Program-made: the position numbers and the translations under genes
Notes under the pieces: model-generated
What the model was told of the DNA's origin: nothing
Databases searched by the model: none
The model's input: only the letters and a program-made list of their open reading frames with translations
Part shown: positions 45,102 to 53,524 of the stretch, piece by piece
How the letters are laid out: the number at the start of each line of letters is the position of its first letter
Numbering within the stretch: position 1 is the first letter of the stretch
Origin: Ruegeria atlantica
GTDB lineage: Bacteria > Pseudomonadota > Alphaproteobacteria > Rhodobacterales > Rhodobacteraceae
Length of the DNA: 64,000 nt
Assembly: GCF_013033965.1 (NCBI RefSeq)
Contig: NZ_WQFE01000013.1
Location: 95,662 to 159,661 of the forward strand
Reading direction: 5' to 3'

Positions 45102-46052
45102 ATGCCCAAAATGCTCATCAACGGAATACTGCGCGACAAGCCTAAGCGATCAGATGGGCGTTTTCACCGGTTGCCCAGCCCGTTTCGTGGCTGGATCAGC
45201 CCGGATGTTAGGGCAGATTTTCCGGGCACTTCTGGCCGCTATCACCTCTATATGTCGAAGGCATGCCCGTGGTGTCATGGCGTCGATCTGGTGCTGGCGC
45301 TCAAGGGGCTGCGCCAGGCCATCGGCATCACCTGGATGGACCCGGTGATATCCGAGGACGGCTGGGTCATCGACCAAACCGACTTTGATGAGACGACCGG
45401 TGTACCACGTGACCGATACCTCTATCAGGTCTATCAGCGCGCCGCGCCGGCCCATACCGGAGCGATTACGGTCCCGCTGCTGTTGGACACGCACAGCGGC
45501 CAGATTGTCAGCACCGACTCCGCTGATATCATGCGAATGCTCAACACCGCCTTCATGGACGCAACTGGACCAGACCTCTATCCGGCCGAATTCGCCGCTG
45601 AGATCGACCGGCTGGCGGATGTAATCCACGCTCCCATTCGCAACGGCGTCTATCGTGCCGGCTTCGCCACAACGCAAGAAGCCTATGACGAGGCGATCCA
45701 TCAGCTCTATGCAGCGCTGGACAATATCGACGCGCTGCTGAACACGCGGTGTTTTCTGGCTGGCGCAATGCCGACCGAAGTTGACCTGAAGCTGTTCCCA
45801 ACACTCCTGCGGTTCGATCCCGTCTATGTAACGCATTTCAGGATCGACCGGAAACGGATCATCGATTACCCGGTCCTTTCGCGCTACCTGACGGATTTCG
45901 CTCAACTTCCTGGCGTGATTGAAACGATCGATATGCAGCATATTCGCGCGCATTACTTTCTCAGCCATCGTCACATCAACCCAAGCGGCATCATCCCGGT
46001 CGGGCCAGAACCAGACTTCATCATTGCGGCACCAACAAAAGGAGCCGCATGA
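45102..46052 (+). CDS. Glutathionyl-hydroquinone reductase (Xi-class glutathione transferase)
   Basis: The 316-residue protein has a thioredoxin-like N-terminal domain with the catalytic CPWC motif (Cys55-Pro-Trp-Cys58, where many relatives have CPWA) and a helical C-terminal domain ending in HRHINPSGIIPVGPEP, typical of the family. RFDPVYVTHFRIDRKRIIDYPVLSRYL is also characteristic. The ATG at 45102 has a GGAGG site nearby, while the earlier in-frame ATG at 45090 is less favoured. The enzyme reduces glutathionyl-hydroquinones formed during quinone detoxification. It overlaps the EamA transporter gene. Confidence 0.88.
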   Translation: MPKMLINGILRDKPKRSDGRFHRLPSPFRGWISPDVRADFPGTSGRYHLYMSKACPWCHGVDLVLALKGLRQAIGITWMDPVISEDGWVIDQTDFDETTGVPRDRYLYQVYQRAAPAHTGAITVPLLLDTHSGQIVSTDSADIMRMLNTAFMDATGPDLYPAEFAAEIDRLADVIHAPIRNGVYRAGFATTQEAYDEAIHQLYAALDNIDALLNTRCFLAGAMPTEVDLKLFPTLLRFDPVYVTHFRIDRKRIIDYPVLSRYLTDFAQLPGVIETIDMQHIRAHYFLSHRHINPSGIIPVGPEPDFIIAAPTKGAA

Positions 46053-47041
46053 TGCCCCGCTTTGTCAGAGTTCTTCCACCGACAGCGCTGATCATTGCCA
46101 TCGGCGCACTTGTCGGGGTTAGTTTTACCTTGACCAAGTTTGTGGCAATTGCGGGCATCGCGCCACAACTTGCCTTGTTCTGGCAGCTCTTGGTCGCAAG
46201 TCTGGTTCTGTTCACCATCGGGATGGTCACCGGCAAACATCCCGTGCTGCATCGCAGGTATCTGGCCTATTACTTGGGGGCAGGCATCCTTGGCATCAGC
46301 GGGCCAGCCCTGATTGGCTATACTGTGCTGGGATACGTATCCACCGGTTTCTATTCGGCACTGGTCACGCTCTCACCCCTCTTCACATTTACGATCACGG
46401 CTTTGGTCGAAAAGCGGATGTTGCCGACATATCGCCTAGTCGGGATTCTGATCGGGCTGGTTGGCATCAGCTTTGCTACTCATAGCGGCTTCGACCTGTC
46501 GGGTGTCGCGCCGCACTGGATTGCTGTTGCGATGGCCGGCCCGCTTCTGCTGGCAATGGGCAATGTCTTTCGCAGCCGTGCCTACCCGCCGGACGGTGAT
46601 CCCACGGCGCTGGCGACCGGAACTCTGGGTCTGCAACTGCTGGTGATCGGTTTGCCGGTCCTTGTCAGCGGTCAGATCTCGCCCGGCTTGTTAGGTCTTG
46701 GCCCGATTGTTGCTATCATCGGAATCGGACTGATCACCGCACTCAGCTACGTGCTGACCTTCGAGGTGCAGCGGCGCACGGATGGCGTCAGATTTGCCCA
46801 GGTTGGATACTTCGCCACTCTTTTCGGGATTGGCTTCGGGGCTTTGGCCTTTGGTGAACCAATCCGCCTCACGTTGGTTGTAGCGCTCGCGGTTCTCTTT
46901 CTTGGGCTGGCCATCACCAACGGGCACATCCGCTTTGACCAACTCCGGCGTCTTTCTCTCAAAACGCAGGCCGGAATGCCAATAAACGTCACAACACACA
47001 AAACATCTGTCAAGGAGAACAAAAATGCAGATCACCAATGA
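46049..47041 (+). CDS. EamA/DMT-family membrane transporter
   Basis: The 330-residue protein has about ten hydrophobic helices in two EamA repeats (IAIGALVGVSFTLTKFVA at the start, a matching GIGLITALSYVLTFEV in the second half). It probably exports a small metabolite. The ATG overlaps the stop of the reductase gene, so the two are translationally coupled. Substrate and direction cannot be told from sequence. Confidence 0.85.
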   Translation: MMPRFVRVLPPTALIIAIGALVGVSFTLTKFVAIAGIAPQLALFWQLLVASLVLFTIGMVTGKHPVLHRRYLAYYLGAGILGISGPALIGYTVLGYVSTGFYSALVTLSPLFTFTITALVEKRMLPTYRLVGILIGLVGISFATHSGFDLSGVAPHWIAVAMAGPLLLAMGNVFRSRAYPPDGDPTALATGTLGLQLLVIGLPVLVSGQISPGLLGLGPIVAIIGIGLITALSYVLTFEVQRRTDGVRFAQVGYFATLFGIGFGALAFGEPIRLTLVVALAVLFLGLAITNGHIRFDQLRRLSLKTQAGMPINVTTHKTSVKENKNADHQ

Positions 47042-47402
47042 ACGCAACTCACCACACGCCACACTGGTTGCCGAACTCTATACAGCCGTCGATGCAATGA
47101 ACGCAGACGACGTTGTCGGATTTGTAGCCGAAGATGTCACATTCCGCCTCGGGAATTTCGATCCGATTTTGGGGCGCGAACCTGTCCATCAGGCCAACAA
47201 AGCGTTCTTTCAAACCATCTTGGCCATGCGGCACACAATCACCGGCATCTGGTCGAGCGGCAACACGGTATTCTGTGACGGAACAGTCCACTACACACGC
47301 AAAGATAACAGTGAGCATGAAGTCCCGTTTGCTACACGCCTTGGCCTAAAAGAGGGTAAAGTGGCTGATTACGTAGTCTACGTGGATATCTCAGGGCTCT
47401 AG
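47025..47402 (+). CDS. NTF2/SnoaL-like fold protein
   Basis: The 125-residue single-domain protein has the cone-shaped alpha+beta NTF2 pattern: LVAELYTAVDAMNADDVVGFVAEDVTFRLG at the N-terminus and the closing VADYVVYVDISGL. Such domains act as enzymes or small-ligand binders. The ATG has an AAGGAG site and lies inside the 3' end of the EamA gene (17-base overlap), so it is the third gene of the operon. Confidence 0.85.
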   Translation: MQITNERNSPHATLVAELYTAVDAMNADDVVGFVAEDVTFRLGNFDPILGREPVHQANKAFFQTILAMRHTITGIWSSGNTVFCDGTVHYTRKDNSEHEVPFATRLGLKEGKVADYVVYVDISGL

Positions 47403-47420
47403 AGGCGACGATACGGATAT

Positions 47421-47444
47421 GCGGCTTCGGGTTTCAGAAGCCGC
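47421..47444 (+). terminator. Hairpin terminator after the NTF2-like gene
   Basis: An 8-base stem GCGGCTTC (47421-47428) pairs with GAAGCCGC (47437-47444) around an 8-base loop, 19 bases after the stop. A long T-run is missing, so efficiency is uncertain. Confidence 0.5.
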
Positions 47445-47724
47445 CATTCGCGGTCAGCAAATCTCGAACTGCATCGAGTTTTTGGATGAACTCAGGGTTT
47501 GTGCTATCGAAGGCGATGAACTGTATCTGGATCTCAGATCGATCTGAACTCATATAACACTCCGCATGCGTTTAAGGCGCCGGAGTTGGCAAAAAGTTAA
47601 CATTTATAAATCGAAGAAAAACCGGGGCGGTTTCACTGACCCGGTATCATCGTTCAAGCACTGCAAATATAGGGCAATACCGCCTCAATTCTGGCCTATG
47701 CAACACGGCCCGACACAATCGTTG
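47445..47724. other. Short intergenic region between convergent units
   Basis: About 280 bases between the NTF2-like gene and the spoVR gene. An open frame at 47566-47775 has no support. Nothing else seen. Confidence 0.4.
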
Positions 47725-49209
47725 CTAGTCTTCGAACGCCGCGTCGAAGCCCCAGATTTGCCGCAGATGTCCTAAAGTCGCATCACTGGCTATTTTGTCC
47801 AGCGGCACACCATTGCGCAGAGAGTGATGCAGCCTGAGGTGGCGATCCCCCATCAAGTCCACATCGACGATCTGAATATCGGGATCGTGTTCCGCAACGT
47901 CGAAACCCCGCGCCAGGGTGTCACGTACCTGGTGATATCCGCGCTCGTCATGAATTGCGTCAACTGTGTAGAAGGGCTTTCCCCCGTCATCGGTCAACGA
48001 AAACATGCGGAACCGGCGCATGATATTGGGGCTGAGGTACTGCTGAACGAAACTCTCGTCCCGATAATTGGCCCAGGCATCCTTTAATATTTCACGCCAC
48101 GCGCCGCTGCCGGCTATGTCGGGGAACCATTCCCGGTCCTCCTCGGTTGGGTCGGTGCAGATGCGCTTAATATCCTGCATCATCGCGAAACCCAGCGCAT
48201 AAGGGTTGATCCCCATTGCGTTCGGGGCGTCAAAGTCGGGCTGCGTCAACACATTTGTATGACTGTGCAATATTTCGAGCATAGCGCCATCCGTGAGCAG
48301 GCCAGAGCGGTGCAATTGGTTGGTGATGTAATAGTGGACAAAGCAGGCGCACCCTTCGTTCATCACTTTGGTCTGGCGCTGCGGGTAGAAATACTGCGCG
48401 ATGTTACGGACGATGCGCAGAACTTCACGCTGCCAGGATTCCAGAACCGGGCTGTGACGTTCGACGAAATAGAGCAGGTTTTCTTCCGGCAACCCCATTT
48501 CACGCTTGCGTTTCCGCGCCTCTTCGTCAGTTTTCGACGACTGTGTAGGATGATCAAAGGCGTCCCACAGGTAATGTACCGCTCGTTCCTCTTCGATGCG
48601 CCGCTCACGCTGTCGGGTTCTCTCATCCGTGAGCGATGAGTGGGGTGGACGCCGGTGCCGGAAAACGCTCGACGGCATGAGCGCGTGCGCCGCGTCGAGT
48701 AATTTCTCAACCTCGCGTTCCCCGTGCTGTTCTTCGCATTGGGCAATAAATCCACGTGCGTAGTCGAGGTAGTCGAGAATACCCTGCGCATCGCTCCACT
48801 GGCGAAACAGGTGATTGTTCTTGAAGAAATGATTATGCCCAAAGGCCGCATGAGCGATCACAAGGACCTGCAGTGCCATCGTATTGTCTTCGAGACAGTA
48901 CGAGATACAGGGGTCGGAATTGATTACGATCTCATAGGCAAGACCGTTTGCGCCTTTGCGGTAGGCTTTTTCTTCGTGAACGAAACGCTTCCCAAAAGAC
49001 CAGTGCCGATACATGAGCGGCATCCCGGTCGACGAATAAGCATCCAGCATTTGCTGATACGAGATGATTTCGATCTGGTTCGGGTAGACGTCAAGTTCGA
49101 GATCATCAATCGCCACGCGCTCGATCGCGTCATAGCTGCGCTGGATGGTATCGAAATCCCATTCCGCACCGTCAAACAGTGGCACGGTCGCTTCGGCCCG
49201 ATCAGCCAT
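47725..49209 (-). CDS. SpoVR family protein (YcgB-like)
   Basis: The protein has 494 residues from the ATG at 49209, which has a CGGAG site; a longer frame reaches 49272. It matches SpoVR across its length: YPNQIEIISYQQMLDAYSS near the start, NEGCACFVHYYITNQLHRSG with the HYYI motif near the middle, and TDPTEEDREWFPDIAGSG later. SpoVR/YcgB proteins accompany PrkA and YeaH in a conserved stress- and starvation-linked trio. The gene overlaps the 3' end of the yeaH-like gene by eight bases. Confidence 0.92.
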   Translation of the reverse strand: MADRAEATVPLFDGAEWDFDTIQRSYDAIERVAIDDLELDVYPNQIEIISYQQMLDAYSSTGMPLMYRHWSFGKRFVHEEKAYRKGANGLAYEIVINSDPCISYCLEDNTMALQVLVIAHAAFGHNHFFKNNHLFRQWSDAQGILDYLDYARGFIAQCEEQHGEREVEKLLDAAHALMPSSVFRHRRPPHSSLTDERTRQRERRIEEERAVHYLWDAFDHPTQSSKTDEEARKRKREMGLPEENLLYFVERHSPVLESWQREVLRIVRNIAQYFYPQRQTKVMNEGCACFVHYYITNQLHRSGLLTDGAMLEILHSHTNVLTQPDFDAPNAMGINPYALGFAMMQDIKRICTDPTEEDREWFPDIAGSGAWREILKDAWANYRDESFVQQYLSPNIMRRFRMFSLTDDGGKPFYTVDAIHDERGYHQVRDTLARGFDVAEHDPDIQIVDVDLMGDRHLRLHHSLRNGVPLDKIASDATLGHLRQIWGFDAAFED

Positions 49210-50524
49210 TGGAAACTCCGTTCGTTTTGCGTGCAAACAGTTCGTGCAGAACCGGGTAGATATCACTGGCACGCGCGATCCGTTTCATGGCGAAGTTCGG
49301 CCAGGCCTCTGCGACCTGCCGGTACGAGCGCCACAGTTCCATGCCATTATCTTCGCTGTTCATCAGATTGGCTTCGGTCTCGTCGACGATTTCCGTATAG
49401 GCGAAATATTGGCAACACTTCATCAGTTCACTGTTCAAGAGGTCGGCGCACAGTTGCGAATCTCCGCTGAAGTTCTCACCATCTGATGCTTGCGCGGCAT
49501 AGATATTCCACAGTGCAGCCGGATAGCGGGCTTCGATAATCTTTTTCATCTCGTTGAGCGCGCTGCTCACGACCGTGCCGCCGGTTTGGCGGGAGTGAAA
49601 AAAGGTGTCTTCATCAACTTCAGCGGCAACCTGGGTGTGGCGGATGAATACAAGCTCGATCTTGTCGTAGCGTTGCTTGAGGAAAAGATGCAGCAGTACG
49701 AAGAACTGCTTGGCAAGGCTCTTCTCTCGCTCTCCCATCGAGGCCGAAACATCCATCAGGCAAAACATCACCGCATTTGCCGCTGGCTCGGGGCGCATCT
49801 CAAAATACTTGTAACGCACGTCCAGCGGGTCAATGTAGGGAATGATCTTGCGGCGCCGTAGCAACTTGTCGAGCTGCTCGCGCAGCAACTGCCTTTCGGC
49901 CTTTCGCGCCTCATCTGGATTTTCAAGCGCCTCAAGCTCTGCAACCTGTTGTGTAAGAGCCTGTATCTCAGTGTTTGTTGGGCGCCGCATTGCAAGACGT
50001 CGCCCGAACGCATTGCGCATCGTTCGCGATACGCTGAGGTTGGCGGGCGTCCCGGCGGCAGTATAGCCCATGCGATGCGGTTTAGAGACGGGAACCTCTT
50101 TCAGACTGCGTTTGACCATGTCGGGCAGTTCGAGATCCTCAAAGAACAGGGAAAGAAATTCGTCCCGCGACAAAACGAACATAAACTCGTCCTCGCCCTC
50201 CCCGTCGGGCGCCCCTTCTCGTCCACCCTGACCGCCCTGACCCAATGGAGGTTTCTTGAGCCGGTCACCCGCTTTGAACGTCTTATTTCCGGTTAGAACC
50301 CGGTGTCTGAAGCCACCTTTGCTATCATGCTGAAAATGCGGTTCTCCGATCCCATCTGACGGTACTGAGACGTTCTCCTGCTGGCCGACATCGGCGATTT
50401 TCCGGCGCCGGACGCTTTCGTCAACCGCCTTTTTGACGGCAGAGCGAACCCGGCGCAGAAACCGCCTTCGGTTCCCAAGGTTCTTATCCTTGGGGTTTAG
50501 CCTTCGATCGATGAAATGGGCCAT
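49202..50524 (-). CDS. DUF444 vWA-like protein (YeaH/YhbH family)
   Basis: The 440-residue protein begins AHFIDRRLNPKDKNLGNRRRFLRRV, a basic family start, and carries a vWA-like metal site DVSASMGEREKSLAK (about 245-260). The C-terminal half matches DUF444 (GGTVVSSALNEMKKII). It is the middle gene of the prkA-yeaH-spoVR trio, 15 bases from prkA. Its function is linked to stationary-phase and nutrient-stress responses in enterobacteria. Confidence 0.9.
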   Translation of the reverse strand: MAHFIDRRLNPKDKNLGNRRRFLRRVRSAVKKAVDESVRRRKIADVGQQENVSVPSDGIGEPHFQHDSKGGFRHRVLTGNKTFKAGDRLKKPPLGQGGQGGREGAPDGEGEDEFMFVLSRDEFLSLFFEDLELPDMVKRSLKEVPVSKPHRMGYTAAGTPANLSVSRTMRNAFGRRLAMRRPTNTEIQALTQQVAELEALENPDEARKAERQLLREQLDKLLRRRKIIPYIDPLDVRYKYFEMRPEPAANAVMFCLMDVSASMGEREKSLAKQFFVLLHLFLKQRYDKIELVFIRHTQVAAEVDEDTFFHSRQTGGTVVSSALNEMKKIIEARYPAALWNIYAAQASDGENFSGDSQLCADLLNSELMKCCQYFAYTEIVDETEANLMNSEDNGMELWRSYRQVAEAWPNFAMKRIARASDIYPVLHELFARKTNGVSNG

Positions 50525-50539
50525 TTGAGCATAGACTCC

Positions 50540-52474
50540 TCATCCTGCCTTGTTGACCCGCATGTACCATTCAACCAGGCGCCTGACCTGACGGCGCGTG
50601 TAGCCGCGGCCGATCATGCGATCAATAAACTCGTTATGCTTGGCTTCGGTTTCCTTGTCCCGCTTGGCACCAAAGCTGATGACAGGCAGAAGGTCCTGAA
50701 TCTGACCGAACATGCGCTTTTCAATCACGCGTCTCAGCTTTTCATACTTGCGCCAGTCAGGGTTACGACCGCGATTGTTAGCCCGCGCGCGCAGCACAAA
50801 TTTGACTACTTCGTTTCGGAAATCCTTGGGGTTGGAAATCCCGGCCGGTTTTTCGATCTTTTCAAGTTCCTGTTCCAGAACACCGCGATTGAGGATCTGG
50901 CCGGTATCTGGATCCTTGAAATCCTGATCTTCAATCCAGGCATCAGCGTAGGCAATGTATCTGTCGAAAAGGTTCTGGCCAAAGTCAGAATAAGATTCCA
51001 GATAGGCTTTTTGGACCTCATTGCCGATGAAATCCGCATAGCGCGGTGCCAAATCGTCTTTCATGAAAGACAGGTACCGGCTTTCAACCTCGTCGGGGAA
51101 TTGTTCGCGTTTCACCGCCTGCTCAAGAACATAGAGCAGATGAACAGGATCGGCACCGACTTCTTCGGTATCGTGGTTGAAGGTCTCGGACAGTACCTTA
51201 AACGCAAAGCGGGTAGATGTGCCCGTCATCCCTTCGTCCACTCCGGCGGCATCCCGATATTCCTGCACTGACCGCGCCTTGGGATCGGTATCCTTCAGGG
51301 TTTCACCATCATAGACGCGGAGCTTGGAAAATGTCGGCGAGTTTTCATGCTCTTTCAACCGCGTCAGAACGCTGAACTGGCTCAGGATGGACAGCGTTTC
51401 CGGCGCACATGGGGATTCGCCCAGACTGCTTTCCTCAAGCAACTTCTCGTAAATACGGGTTTCATCCGAGGCACGCAGGCAATAGGGCACCTTGACCAGA
51501 CTGATCCGGTCCAGGAAAGCCTCGTTGTTCTTGTTGTTCTTGAACTGCTGCCATTCCGCTTCGTTCGAATGCGCAACGATGACACCCTGGAAGGGGAAGG
51601 CACCGATGTTCTCTGTGCCCGCATATGACCCCTCCTGTGTGGCGGTCAGCAGCGGATGCAGCACCTTGATCGGCGCCTTGAACATCTCCACGAACTCCAT
51701 CAATCCCTGCGTGGTGCGATTCAAAGCACCGGAATAAGAATAAGCGTCCGGGTCGTTCTGGCTGAATTCCTCCAGCTTGCGTATGTCCAGCTTCCCGACA
51801 AGCGAAGAAATATCCTGGTTGTTCTCATCGCCTGGTTCAGTCTTCGCAACGCAAATCTGGCGCAATTTCGACGGATAGAGTTTGACAACCGAAAACTTGG
51901 AAATATCGCCGTCAAACTCTTGTAAACGCTTGACGGCCCAAGGCGAAATCAACCCGTTCAACAGCCGTTTGGGGATATTGTACTTGCTCTCCAGCAAATC
52001 TCCCATCCGCGCGCGGTCAAATAGGCCAAGCGGCGATTCAAAGATTGGGCTAAGCTCGTCACCGGCCCGCAGCACATAGATCGGCTGCCGCTCCATCAGG
52101 TTTTTGAGTATCTCGGCCAGCGTTGACTTGCCTCCGCCAACCGGCCCCAGCAGATAGAGGATTTGCTTGCGTTCCTCGAGGCCCTGGCTGGCATGGCGGA
52201 AAAAGCCAACGATACGCTCGATAGTTTCCTCGACGCCGTATATGTCCTGGAAGGGTTCGTATTGCTTAATTGTTCGATTAAGAAATATGCGACTAAGCCG
52301 AGCTTCCTGACTGGTATCGATAAGCTCTGGCTCACCAATCGCAGCGACCATCCGTTCGGCTGCGGTAGCCCGCATCGTTGGGTCTTCTCGACATTCCAGC
52401 AAATAGTCCTGCAATGTCATTTCGATGAGCTTGGTCCGCCCATACTCTTCTGCAAACTGCTCGAAAATCTCCAT
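50540..52474 (-). CDS. prkA: PrkA family serine protein kinase / AAA-type protein
   Basis: The 644-residue protein has a PrkA AAA-like N-terminal domain with Walker A GPVGGGKSTL (about 109-118) and DIYGVEETIERIVGFFRHA upstream, and a C-terminal domain with the LRRVIEKRMFGQIQDLLPVISF end. Length and layout match PrkA. It is the first gene of the trio. The upstream gap 52475-52738 should hold the promoter, often an RpoS- or nitrogen-dependent one in other bacteria, though no site was recognised here. Confidence 0.93.
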   Translation of the reverse strand: MEIFEQFAEEYGRTKLIEMTLQDYLLECREDPTMRATAAERMVAAIGEPELIDTSQEARLSRIFLNRTIKQYEPFQDIYGVEETIERIVGFFRHASQGLEERKQILYLLGPVGGGKSTLAEILKNLMERQPIYVLRAGDELSPIFESPLGLFDRARMGDLLESKYNIPKRLLNGLISPWAVKRLQEFDGDISKFSVVKLYPSKLRQICVAKTEPGDENNQDISSLVGKLDIRKLEEFSQNDPDAYSYSGALNRTTQGLMEFVEMFKAPIKVLHPLLTATQEGSYAGTENIGAFPFQGVIVAHSNEAEWQQFKNNKNNEAFLDRISLVKVPYCLRASDETRIYEKLLEESSLGESPCAPETLSILSQFSVLTRLKEHENSPTFSKLRVYDGETLKDTDPKARSVQEYRDAAGVDEGMTGTSTRFAFKVLSETFNHDTEEVGADPVHLLYVLEQAVKREQFPDEVESRYLSFMKDDLAPRYADFIGNEVQKAYLESYSDFGQNLFDRYIAYADAWIEDQDFKDPDTGQILNRGVLEQELEKIEKPAGISNPKDFRNEVVKFVLRARANNRGRNPDWRKYEKLRRVIEKRMFGQIQDLLPVISFGAKRDKETEAKHNEFIDRMIGRGYTRRQVRRLVEWYMRVNKAG

Positions 52475-52738
52475 CTCAACAATTCCTCTAGGTTTCGTAC
52501 TCCTTCGTCCCAGCGCGCTAAGTTCATCCTAGTCTACCATAAAACTGGTCCGTAATTGTTTAATTTCTAATCACAATTTGTTTCCCACCCGCCGCTTTGT
52601 TGAAATTTGCACTCATCGAAGCTTTCGAATCCCGCCACCGCCCGACCTTTTTTGCCGCCGCGGCCTTTGCATTCAGACCGCTGAATGAGCGGTCGAGCCG
52701 AATGGGGCGTCAATCAGTTATGTCGCATAAGTTCTGAA

Positions 52739-53370
52739 GGCTCTGTTGCAAATTTCCTGAGCTCTCTGTTTGAGTTTAAGCCCTTGTGATATCGGCGACC
52801 CGAGTTGCAACTTGGGAGTGCAGAGAAGATGGTTTCTTTCCAAGGTGCGCACTTCCCAAAGGATGTGATCCTACATGCTGTCTTCTTCTATCTGCGCTAT
52901 GGAGTTTCATACCGAGACCTGGAAGAGATTATGGGTGAACGAGGCATATCTGTAGATCACACCACGCTGAACCGTTGGGTGACACGATACTCCGGTGCCA
53001 TTGCTGATACGGCACGCAGACGGAAGGGATCGTGTGACCGATCCTGGCGAATGGATGAAACTTATATCAAGGTGAAGGGCTCGTCGGTTTATCCCTATCG
53101 AGCAGTCGACAAATACGGCAAAACGCTTGATTTCATGCCTTCCCAGCGCCGAACAAACCGGCTGCGACAAAGTTCTTCGCGGGGATGCTGGGTGTCAAGA
53201 CTTTCGTCTCAGCATCGGCAACGCTAGCAGGCACCGAGATTGCGCACATGATCCGCAAGGGGCAATTCACGCCCGGACTCTGTCCCTCTCGGCAGTTCGC
53301 TGAGCTCGCAGCCTAACTCCCGAGCGATTGCTGAAACTGCTCGGCGTGCCCAAATCATTGCAACAGAACC
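52739..53370. mobile_element. IS6-family insertion sequence with internal deletion
   Basis: Terminal inverted repeats GGCTCTGTTGCAAA (52739-52752) and TTGCAACAGAACC (53358-53370) bound a 632-base element, about 190 bases shorter than an intact IS6. It contains a deleted transposase gene (separate entry). It lies between prkA and the cyclase gene. No 8-base target repeat was identified by eye. Confidence 0.75.
52829..53316 (+). pseudogene. IS6-family transposase lacking two catalytic residues
   Basis: The ATG at 52829 opens MVSFQGAHFPKDVILHAVFF, then continues through the HTH and the first catalytic region (SWRMDETYIKVKG). A missing base near 53155 shifts the frame, where AATKFFAGMLG continues in another frame. 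After that the sequence jumps straight to VKTFVSASATLAGTEIAHMI and the C-terminus. The regions carrying the second Asp and the Glu of the DDE triad are absent, so the copy cannot be active. Confidence 0.8.
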
Positions 53371-53524
53371 TCGCGCGTGTGTCGGAAATGTCTTTTCAGG
53401 CCCGTGGCGCCCTTGGCTTGCACCTAACAGATACGTGAGATTCGGGACTGAAACCAAGAAAGCTTTGCCCTTACGGCAATCTCAATTCAAACTGCAGTAA
53501 ATGACTTTGTTGTCGGAGATTTAG

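Noticed and set aside
42551..53370. IS6 composite transposon carrying the LysR to prkA genes
   Set aside because: Both flanking IS6 copies are inactive, in opposite orientations and with different internal damage, and no target duplication was identified.
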